NCBI GenBank assembly: GCA_014843695.1
Contig: CM026393.1
Span: 3,752,615-3,816,614, forward strand
Direction: 5' to 3'
Length of the DNA: 64,000 nucleotides
Source: Archivesica marissinica
Taxonomy: Eukaryota; Mollusca; Bivalvia; Venerida; Vesicomyidae
Below the pieces are notes generated by a model. The model worked only from the letters and a program-made list of their open reading frames with translations. It was not told the DNA's origin and did not search any database. Both the position numbers and the translations under genes were made by a program. Below are positions 21,873 through 31,452 of the stretch, piece after piece; position 1 is the first letter of the stretch, and every line of letters begins with the position of its first letter.

Positions 21873-23470
21873 AAGCCTGTTACTGACATAGTTCATAGAA
21901 CTCTAGTTAGCTACAGTTAAATACTGGTGGTTTTATCAAAGTGTATGTCAGAGACCTATACTAGTAACCCTACGTGTACTGTATTATATGTCTCTGATTA
22001 TGTGAATAATTGTTTATCGGCATTTATTATAGCCACATATAATAACAATACGGATCAATCCATATGTAGCATCTGTGATTTCTGGTATGATCGTATATAA
22101 CTTTTTTTCCATTTTGCTTCTTAAGAGTGTACTGTTTTGCTTTTTATAATGTGATTATTATAAATCTTCATTGTGTGATCCAGTGTCGAGTACGTATTAC
22201 AAATGCAAAATGATTTGTTTTTGATTGAAAAATAAACATGGTATTTTGATATTTTATAACAATCATTCATAGTAGTGTATCTACATGATCTAGTCCATAG
22301 TGAAACCTGTGATACATAATGGTGTTTCATTTTGTTATGCTGGTCAATTTCGTTTTGCTTCTGTTCTGTTATTGGAGTTATTAAATGTAAACACATTTTA
22401 AGCTATTTTGTTATGTGTTCCTCTAACCTCAACACGAATCTGAACATAGTTGATGGTTTGTAGTCTTAAGTGACAGGCCACTTAGCTTTTGAGACGATCA
22501 ACGGAAAGTTTTGATCCGATAAAGACCGAAGCGGTCCGTTATTTACCAATCGACCGTGTAACCTTGTCATCAAATTACTCGTGTATAAACTAGGCGTTTT
22601 ATTCCAAAAATGTTGATAAGTCAAGGCCGAATAATGTGTTCATCATTTGCCACAACATTTATTTTGAAAATATAAAGCATATCATCGTATTCAGCTCATA
22701 TGTCGTTAGTGATCCGCTATACCCTAAAGAACTGTAGTAAAATGTTTTAAATATTTGGATTATTAAAAATCTAAATTTTATCTAGATATCAAAACTCTTT
22801 TCTCAACTCGCGTTACGGTAAAGGTCTCTACGGGAGCAGCACGTTTTGGTCGCTTAGAGCTCGCTATCACGTAGATATAAAGAAATCATAAATATAATCA
22901 ATTAATTTATCCGGAAAAGGTTTGCCCGAATTTCTATAACATTTTATAAACAATCCATGCATGTTGCCGTTTAATGTATAATCATTAATGTATAAACCCA
23001 AATACGTCAGCTACTGAAATGCTTCTTTTCATGGCAGCGTTTTTCATGTCTTTCAAACGCTGTTTTTGAATTTTAGCATCCAAAATATGGATAAGTAAAC
23101 TTCTTGTTGACATTTCCGCGGGATTTTCCTGTACTACGGTAAACAGTAGTGGCTAAATGCCGATGATTTTCCGGTCTGTTAAATAAGGTACAACAATTTC
23201 GTACAGGGAGGGAAAAGTAACAACTGCCATTCACATGACGCGTGTTAGCTGGTTCCCATTCCCAGTTCCCTATTAATATTATAGTGTGTATGTGTGCTTT
23301 TGTGCGTTTTAATATACAATTTCACTTAGAATTATTTTATTTTGAAGGTAAGTTATTGTTTTAACACCTGCAAAGCTTTATGAATGTATTACTTCATTTG
23401 TATCTGATATTAAATAATGTCATGACCAAGGTCTGATTTTAAATAATACATGTCTAATGTCATGACCTAT

Positions 23471-23719
23471 TTTTTTTTATACTTTATTTACTTTACGATT
23501 GCGAAGCAAGTTTTAACAATTTATATTAATCACTCTAGTTGGCTCAGATGAAAGCGTATATGTGGTCATTCATGTGGGAGGAAATCGGAGTACCCGGAGA
23601 AAACCACCTGTCCGATCTGGCGACCATCGTACCATCTCACATACTTCCCTGTCCGAGGATCGAACCTGGGTCGCATTGGTGAGAAGCGAGCGTGCTAACC
23701 ACTGCGCTAATCGGACAGT
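23471..23719 (-). mobile_element. tRNA-derived SINE, family A
   Basis: The minus-strand head GTCCGATTAGCGCAGTGG (A-box region) ends at about 23719, with GGTTCGATCCTCGG as B-box. The body has CCGGGTACTCCG, and the tail ATTAATATAAATTG...CGCAATCGTAAAGTAAATAAAG. Near-identical to 24255-24503 and 61959-62206. Confidence 0.9.
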
Positions 23720-23784
23720 TATTACGTAAGCAAATGATATACAGTTATAGGTTATAATCTGTACACAGATGCTGCTAGACATAC

Positions 23785-24012
23785 CTGTCATGTATGGCTG
23801 GAAGCTGCATACGAGACTGCCTGGTACCCTGTCATGTATGGCTGGAAGCTGCATACGAGACTGCCTGGTACCCTGTCATGTATGGCTGGAAGCTGCATAC
23901 GAGACTGCCTGGTACCCTGTCATGTATGGCTGGAAGCTGCATACGAGACTGCCTGGTACCCTGTCATGTATGGCTGGAAGCTGCATACGAGACTGCCACG
24001 TACCCTGTCATG
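23785..24012. repeat. 44-bp tandem repeat, 5 copies
   Basis: CTGTCATGTATGGCTGGAAG begins each 44-bp unit; copies are nearly identical apart from the last, which has CACGTACCC in place of CTGGTACCC. A low copy number with high identity implies recent expansion. Confidence 0.95.
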
Positions 24013-24254
24013 CTGCTGCAGCACGACCAACAATGAGGTCTGAGGAGTGTGACACTATTGTGTATACGAGCGTTGGATGGATGTAGATCTATACCTCCCC
24101 AACATGTCATCTGGGAAGAAAAAGATGCCACATCATAGTTGTCGACACACTCTACATACAATCTATTACACAGCGACATCTATCATTCATGTGTCGGGGA
24201 ACAAAATTATTTTTCACTGGACCTAGATACCAGACTAACATTTACTAGATATTT

Positions 24255-24503
24255 AAGTTTAACTTTATTTATTTTACGATTGCGAAGCAAGCTTGAACAA
24301 CTTATATTAATCACTCTCGTTGGCGCGGATGAAAGCGTAAATGTGGTCATTCGTGTGGGAATTAAACCGGAGAACCCGGAGAAAACCCACCTATCCGATC
24401 TGGCAACCACCGTGCCATCTCACATACTTCCCGGTCCGAGGATCGAACTCAGGTTGCATTGGTGAGAAGCGAGCGCGCTAGCCACTGCGCTAATCGGACA
24501 GCC
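24255..24503 (-). mobile_element. tRNA-derived SINE, family A
   Basis: Same structure as 23471-23719, ending in GTCCGATTAGCGCAGTGG at 24503 on the minus strand. The two minus-strand copies flank the 44-bp repeat. Confidence 0.9.
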
Positions 24504-24724
24504 TTTGATCCAACACATACATGTAACCTCGCCTGGGTTCCAGTCTGTCGATTTATCACTTTTACTTCTGGCAAAATATTATCTGAAACTCAATGCGGCT
24601 CAATTAATGGTCTCAGTGTTAACAATATATTTATATGACTGACCAGGAACAATATATCAACACCTGTTCTCCGGCTAACATGTAACCATGTAAGCTATTT
24701 ACACACTTACTGTTTGTGGTTGAT

Positions 24725-26252
24725 GTGGTAGATGTGGGTTACATAACATAATTTATTTGTTCATTGTGGTAGATGTGGGTTACATAACATAATATAGTTG
24801 TTCATTGTGGTAGATGTGGGTTACATAACATAATATAGTTGTTCATTGTGGTAGATGTGGGTTATATAACATAATATAGTTGTTCATTGTGGTAGATGTG
24901 GGTTATATAACATAATATAGTTGTTCATTGTGGTAGATGTGGGTTACATAACATAATATAGTTGTTCATTGTGGTAGATGTGGGTTACATAACATAATTA
25001 TTGTTCATGTGGTAGATGTGGTTATATAACATAATATAGTTGTTCATTGTGGTAGATGTGGGTTACATAACATAATATAGTTGTTCATTGTGCTAGATGT
25101 GGGTTATATAACATAATATAGTTGTTCATTGTGGTAGATGTGGGTTATATAACATAATATAGTTGTTCATTGTGGTAGATGTGGGTTATATAACATAATA
25201 TAGTTGTTCATTGTGGTAGATGTGGGTTATAACATAATATAGTTGTTCATTGTGGTAGATGTGGGTTATATAACATAATATAGTTGTTCATTGTGGTAGA
25301 TGTGGGTTATATAACATAATATAGTTGTTCATTGTGGTAGATGTGGGTTATATAACATAATATAGTTGTTCATTGTGGTAGATGTTGGTTATATAACATA
25401 ATATAGTTGTTCATTGTGGTAGATGTGGGTTATATAACATAATATAGTTGTTCATTGTGCTAGATGTGGGTTATATAACATAATATAGTTGTTCATTGTG
25501 GTAGATGTGGGTTATATAACATAATATAGTTGTTCATTGTGGTAGATGTGGGTTATATAACATAATATAGTTGTTCATTGTGGTAGATGTGGGTTATATA
25601 ACATAATATAGTTGTTCATTGTGGTAGATGTGGGTTATATAACATAATATAGTTGTTCATTGTGGTAGATGTGGGTTATATAACATAATATAGTTGTTCA
25701 TTGTGGTAGATGTGGGTTATATAACATAATATAGTTGTTCATTGTGGTAGATGTGGGTTATATAACATAATATAGTTCAAAAAAACAAAAGTTCATTGTG
25801 GTAGATGTGGGTTATATAACATAATATAGTTGTTCATTGTGCTAGATGTGGGTTATATAACATAATATAGTTGTTCATTGTGCTAGATGTGGGTTATATA
25901 ACATAATATAGTTGTTCATTGTGGTAGATGTGGGTTATATAACATAATATAGTTGTTCATTGTGGTAGATGTGGGTTATATAACATAATATAGTTGTTCA
26001 TTGTGGTAGATGTGGGTTATATAACATAATATGGTTTGTTCCTTGTGGTAACTGTGGGTTATATAACATAATTTATTTGTTCATTGTGGTAGATGTGGGT
26101 TATATAACATAATATAGTTGTTCATTGTGGTAGATGTGAGTTATATAACATAATATGGTTTGTTCATTGTGGTAGAGGTGGGTTATATAACATAGTATGT
26201 TTGTTCATTGTGGTAGGTGTGGGTTATATAACATATTTTATTTGTTCATTGT
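24725..26252. repeat. 41-bp minisatellite just upstream of OAT (~37 units)
   Basis: The unit contains TTGTTCATTGTGGTAGATGT and GGGTTATATAACATAATATA. Early and final units carry ACATAAC/TTTATT variants, and one unit (about 25778) has an AAAAAACAAAA insertion. It ends about 70 bp before the acceptor of the first recognised OAT exon, so it sits in the 5' UTR intron or promoter-proximal DNA. Each unit holds TATATAA. Confidence 0.96.
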
Positions 26253-26321
26253 CGTTGATGATTAAATATGAAATCACAAACTTAGAGCAAGTGCATATAT
26301 TGTACATGTTTTTATTTGTAG

Positions 26322-26531
26322 ACTGTAAATCTGTAAGTACGATGAGCATGTTGAGCAGATTGTACAGACCTATTGCTGTAGCGTCCCGGGGTATATCGCA
26401 GACCTCTGTCAGATGTGCCACCGTACACCCTGTCAAGATCGAAGAGAAATCTGAGGTGATATTTGCCCGGGAGACGAAGTATGGGGCTCACAACTATGCT
26501 CCTATGGGAGTTGCCATTAACAAGGGAGAGG
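26322..26531 (+). CDS. OAT: Ornithine aminotransferase, first coding exon
   Basis: Exon entered by TTTTTATTTGTAG (AG at 26320-26321); start ATG at 26342, with a second ATG two codons later. It ends at 26531 before GTTAGT, leaving phase 1. It encodes 63 complete codons. Residues 1-30 (MSMLSRLYRPIAVASRGIS and on) are Arg/Ser-rich and lack acids, as expected of a mitochondrial targeting presequence. After that comes YGAHNYAPMGVAINKGEG, the conserved N-terminal OAT segment (human YGAHNYHPLPVAL...); the Tyr in AHNY corresponds, as I recall it, to human Tyr55 of the substrate pocket. OAT is a mitochondrial PLP enzyme that moves the delta-amino group of ornithine to 2-oxoglutarate. The 20 bases before the ATG are 5' UTR, so at least one non-coding exon lies further upstream. 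Confidence 0.9.
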
Positions 26532-26743
26532 GTTAGTAACACTAAATCTTCCAGTCATGACACCATTTGAGCATTATTGCCCACCTACTTAGATTTACAA
26601 AGGAGAAACTGCGTTTACTCATTTCTTGTAAGACTCGAGTTGTACCTGTAATTTCCAATTATGTGTAAGGTAGATTATTCGTCATGGTTGGTTAAACAAA
26701 TTGTAATAAATAATACGTAGCGTGATGTTAAACACACAAAAGT

Positions 26744-27798
26744 GGACCAGTAAAATAAGTGAATGACCGGTACAATAAGTGAATGACCGGTACAATAAGT
26801 GAATGACCGGTACAATAAGTGAATGACCTGTACAATAAGTGAATGACCGGTACAATAAGTGAATGACCGGTACAATAAGTGAATGACCGGTACAATAAGT
26901 GAATGACCGGTACAATAAGTGAATGACCTGTACAATAAGTGAATGACCAGTACAATAAGTGAATGACCGGTACAATAAGTGAATGACCAGTACAATAAGT
27001 GAATGACCAGTAAAATAAGTGAATGACTGGTACAATAAGTGAATGACTGGTACAATAAGTGAATGACCTGTACAATAAGTGAATGACCTGTACAATAAGT
27101 GAATGACCTGTACAATAAGTGAATGACCGGTACAATAAGTGAATGACCGGTACAATAAGTGAATGACCGGTACAATAAGTGAATGACCAGTACAATAAGT
27201 GAATGACCAGTACAATAAGTGAATGACCTGTAAAATATGTGAATGACCGGTACAATAAGTGAATGACCGGTACAATAAGTGAATGACCTGTAAAATATGT
27301 GAATGATTGGTACAATAAGAGAATGACCGGTATAATAAGTGAATAACCGATATAATATGTGAATGACCTGTACAATAAGTGAATGACCAGTACAATAAGT
27401 GAATGACCAGTACAATAAATGAATGACCTGTACAATAAGTGAATGACCTGTACAATAAGTGAATGACTGATACAATAAGTGAATGACCTGTACAATAAGT
27501 GAATGACTGGTATAATAAGTGAATGACCAGTACAATAAGTGAATGACCAGTACAATAAGTGAATGACCTGTACAATAAGTAAATGACCTGTACAATAAAT
27601 GAATGTCTGTTACAATAAGTGAATGACAGATACAATAAGTGGATGACCAGTACAATAAGTGAATGACTGGTATAATAAGTGATCAGTACAATAAGTGAAT
27701 GTCTGTACAATAAGTGAATCAAGTACAATAAGTGAATGACTGGTACAATAAGTGAATGACCAGACAATAAGTGAATGACTTGTACAATAAGTGAATGC
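26744..27798. repeat. 20-bp minisatellite in the OAT intron (~52 units)
   Basis: The unit is GACCGGTACAATAAGTGAAT with GG/TG/AG alternatives after GACC. It starts about 210 bp after the exon donor and ends about 50 bp before the next OAT exon, so it fills most of the intron. The 275- to 361-residue minus-strand ORFs here are repeat artefacts. Confidence 0.97.
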
Positions 27799-27851
27799 TA
27801 TAATACTAATGAATTACAAAGTGCATGCAAGTGTTGTTATGCATGTTGCAG

Positions 27852-27949
27852 GTGTGTATGTGTGGGATGTAGAGGGCAACAAGTACTTTGATTTCCTCAG
27901 TGCGTACAGTGCGGTGAACCAGGGCCACTGTCATCCTAGAATCATCAAG
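27852..27949 (+). CDS. OAT: Ornithine aminotransferase, second coding exon
   Basis: 98 nt between GCATGTTGCAG (AG at 27850-27851) and GTATAG. It completes the split Gly codon from the previous exon and ends in phase 0, giving the peptide [19 protein letters not shown] then [13 protein letters not shown]. This is among the most conserved parts of OAT (human [29 protein letters not shown]), with the substrate-specifying Tyr in SAYSAV (human Tyr85, as recalled). It joins seamlessly to the first coding exon. The next expected exon (LTLTSRAFYND-like) was not found downstream on the plus strand before or after the N gap. Confidence 0.93.
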
Positions 27950-27992
27950 GTATAGATAGTTAACAAGTGGGGTAGGGGAAATATAGAGTATG

Positions 27993-28274
27993 TACTGGTA
28001 AGTTATAGGGGCCACCGTTACTGAGTGGTTACGGTCATTTATTTCAAATTACCTGCCACTCACCACTATGTTAGAATCCCATTACTGGTAAGTTATAGGG
28101 GCCACCGTTACTGAGTGGTTACGGTCATTTATTACAAATTACCTGCCACTCACCACTATGTTAGAATCCCCTTGGGGATGTCAAGTGAGGAAGTCAGTGG
28201 TTCTACCCAGGTGCCTGAAATACTGTCAATAATAGCTTGAGAGTCACCATATGACTTAAGCTGTTGGTGCAACC
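27993..28274 (+). mobile_element. SINE family E with 91-bp partial self-duplication
   Basis: Two head segments (GGCCACCGTTACTGAGTGG) begin at about 28009 and 28100 as direct copies 91 bp apart; the second continues into the full body (GGTTCTACCCAGGTGCC) and ends at GCTGTTGGTGCAACC. It lies 45 bp into the intron following the second OAT exon. Confidence 0.7.
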
Positions 28275-28516
28275 TTAACCCTTTCAACACCACATACCTC
28301 TAAATAGGCGTACAAAAAGTGTAGATCCAGATGAGCCGGCTCGTGATGAGCCGTCTCATCAGGATCTGCACTTTTTGCCAGCAATATTACTATTTTTAGA
28401 GAAAAATTACCCATTTTGATAAATGAACTGGTCCGAATGTAATTTTCTTATTCATTTATTGGTCTAAGAATATCATGGACCAGTCCATGTCAGTTACTTG
28501 GTGTTGAAAGAGTTAA
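28275..28516. mobile_element. TTAA-flanked MITE (piggyBac-like ends)
   Basis: TTAA at 28275-28278 and 28513-28516, with ends CCCTTTCAACACCA and TGGTGTTGAAAGAG. It contains a hairpin built on AAAAAGTGTAGATCCAGATG and its inverted copy (about 28313-28378). The AGATCCAGAT core is shared with the MITEs at 8282 and 8899. Confidence 0.8.
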
Positions 28517-29166
28517 AGGCAAAAGAAACAAACAAAGAAACTGCAAAGGTTACATGACCATTTTGAGTGGAATGGATAGGCGTAACTTTATGCACCTTTA
28601 TTGCTTCCAACAATTTAACCATGTGCTAGATATTTACATTAAAGAAATACTGTGAAGTTAAACAAGATAACCACTGTCACCCTGCTTCTGTTTATTACAT
28701 AAACTATCGACCCAAACACAATGTCTACAAATAGAAATTTTAGTTTATGCAAATTTATTTTAGATTGCGTTGTAAAATAAATAAAGTTTTTAAAAAAACA
28801 ACTAATACATCAAAGAATATCTAGGACTATCTAAGAAGTGAGCCCTCTAACTGATGTGTTGTGTTGTATTTGTGCTGACAATGTAATGCAGTAACCCGTG
28901 ACATAGGTATTATGGTTATGTGATGATACGTCTGTATCTAGCGTGGTTTGTGTAATCATGACTATGTGTTTAAATAAGCCGTTATTTTGTCGTGTAAGAT
29001 TACATCAACAGTTTTGTGCATCTAAATGTTATCAGATCTAGGAAACCAGTATGTGTTTCAGTGTTAAATGTCATTGAAAATATTTCATGATCATATTAAA
29101 GCTTAGTGCAGAAGAAACACACTATAATTGTCATATAGTTGTGTCAATTTTAACCTGATTTTTGTT
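28517..29166. other. No recognised exon; intron-like
   Basis: AT-rich, with a remnant of the SINE family A tail (GATTGCG...AAATAAATAAAGTTTTT) at 28763-28795. I looked here for the third OAT coding exon and did not find it. Confidence 0.5.
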
Positions 29167-30452
29167 ATGTATGGTATATAACCCCAACTGTACGATATAT
29201 AACCCCAACTGTATGATATATAACCCCAACTGTATGATATATAACCCCAACTGTACGATATATAACCACAACTGCCTGATATATAACCCCAACTGTATGA
29301 TATATAACCCCAACTGTATGATATATAACCACAACTGTATGATATATAACCCCAACTGTATGATATATAACCCCAACTGTATGATATATAACCCCAACTG
29401 TATGATATATAACCCCAACTGTATGATATATAACCCCAACTGTATGATATATAACCCCAACTGTATGATATATAACCACAACTGTATGATATATAACCCC
29501 AACTGTATGATATATAACCACAACTGTATGATATATAACCCCAACTGTATGATATATAACCACAACTGTATGATATATAACCCCAACTGTATGATATATA
29601 ACCCCAACTGTATGATATATAACCACAACTGTATGATATATAACCCAACTGTATGATATATAACCACAACTGTATGATATATAACCCCAACTGTATGATA
29701 TATAACCCCAACTGTATGATATATAACCCCAACTGTATGATATATAACCACCCCAACTGTATGATATATAACCACAACTGTATGATATATAACCACAACT
29801 GTATGATATATAACCACAACTGTATGATATATAACCCCAACTGTATGATATATAACCCCAACTGTATGATATATAACCCCCCAACTGTATGATATATAAC
29901 CACAACTGTATGATATATAACCACAACTGTATGATATATAACCACAACTGTATGATATATAACCCCAACTGTATGATATATAACCCCAACTGTATGATAT
30001 ATAACCACAACTGTATGATATATAACCCCAACTGTATGATATATAACCCCAACTGTATGATATATAACCCCAACTGTATGATATATAACCCCAACTGTAT
30101 GATATATAACCACAACTGTATGATATATAACCACAACTGTATGATATATAACCACAACTGTATGATATAACCACAACTGTATGATATATAACCACAACTG
30201 TATGATATATAACCCCAACTGTATGATATATAACCACAACTGTATGATATATAACCCCAACTGTATGATATATAACCACAACTGTATGATATATAGCCAC
30301 AACTGTATGATATATAACCACAACTGTATGATATATAACCCCAACTGTATGATATATAACCCCAACTGTATGATATATAACCACAACTGTATGATATATA
30401 ACCCCAACCCCCAACTGTATGATATATAACCCCAACTGTATGATATATAACC
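29167..30452. repeat. 21-bp minisatellite (left of gap; ~61 units)
   Basis: The unit is TATGATATATAACCCCAACTG or the ACCACAAC variant. The 21-bp period keeps three plus-strand frames of repeat peptides open; these are not genes. The array runs directly into the N gap, so its true length is unknown. Confidence 0.97.
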
Positions 30453-31452
30453 NNNNNNNNNNNNNNNNNNNNNNNNNNNNNNNNNNNNNNNNNNNNNNNN
30501 NNNNNNNNNNNNNNNNNNNNNNNNNNNNNNNNNNNNNNNNNNNNNNNNNNNNNNNNNNNNNNNNNNNNNNNNNNNNNNNNNNNNNNNNNNNNNNNNNNNN
30601 NNNNNNNNNNNNNNNNNNNNNNNNNNNNNNNNNNNNNNNNNNNNNNNNNNNNNNNNNNNNNNNNNNNNNNNNNNNNNNNNNNNNNNNNNNNNNNNNNNNN
30701 NNNNNNNNNNNNNNNNNNNNNNNNNNNNNNNNNNNNNNNNNNNNNNNNNNNNNNNNNNNNNNNNNNNNNNNNNNNNNNNNNNNNNNNNNNNNNNNNNNNN
30801 NNNNNNNNNNNNNNNNNNNNNNNNNNNNNNNNNNNNNNNNNNNNNNNNNNNNNNNNNNNNNNNNNNNNNNNNNNNNNNNNNNNNNNNNNNNNNNNNNNNN
30901 NNNNNNNNNNNNNNNNNNNNNNNNNNNNNNNNNNNNNNNNNNNNNNNNNNNNNNNNNNNNNNNNNNNNNNNNNNNNNNNNNNNNNNNNNNNNNNNNNNNN
31001 NNNNNNNNNNNNNNNNNNNNNNNNNNNNNNNNNNNNNNNNNNNNNNNNNNNNNNNNNNNNNNNNNNNNNNNNNNNNNNNNNNNNNNNNNNNNNNNNNNNN
31101 NNNNNNNNNNNNNNNNNNNNNNNNNNNNNNNNNNNNNNNNNNNNNNNNNNNNNNNNNNNNNNNNNNNNNNNNNNNNNNNNNNNNNNNNNNNNNNNNNNNN
31201 NNNNNNNNNNNNNNNNNNNNNNNNNNNNNNNNNNNNNNNNNNNNNNNNNNNNNNNNNNNNNNNNNNNNNNNNNNNNNNNNNNNNNNNNNNNNNNNNNNNN
31301 NNNNNNNNNNNNNNNNNNNNNNNNNNNNNNNNNNNNNNNNNNNNNNNNNNNNNNNNNNNNNNNNNNNNNNNNNNNNNNNNNNNNNNNNNNNNNNNNNNNN
31401 NNNNNNNNNNNNNNNNNNNNNNNNNNNNNNNNNNNNNNNNNNNNNNNNNNNN
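30453..31452. other. Assembly gap of exactly 1000 N
   Basis: A run of 1000 undetermined bases. The round number indicates a placeholder of arbitrary size between two contigs. The left edge is one 21-bp array and the right edge is a different 21-bp array. Confidence 0.99.

Larger units (their letters stand above)
20023..22734. mobile_element. Candidate TA-flanked DNA transposon (2.7 kb) with 22-bp TIRs
   Basis: The 22-bp sequence starting CAGTTCTTTAGGGTATA at 20023-20044 recurs as a perfect inverted copy at 22713-22734, each bordered by TA (20021-20022 and 22735-22736). CAGT ends with a TA duplication are the hallmark of Tc1/mariner-like elements. A further partial motif GTATAGCGGATCA lies at about 20429. 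No transposase with a DDE motif was recognised; instead the plus strand holds a broken HIRAN-like coding segment (20969-21567), so it may be non-autonomous with captured sequence, or a different superfamily. Confidence 0.6.

Noticed and set aside
26675..27767. Three overlapping minus-strand ORFs of 275-361 codons
   Set aside because: They translate the 20-bp intronic array of OAT; antisense to a real gene and low complexity.
28517..29100. Third OAT coding exon
   Set aside because: Searched for an LTLTSRAFYND-like peptide with splice sites on the plus strand; none seen.
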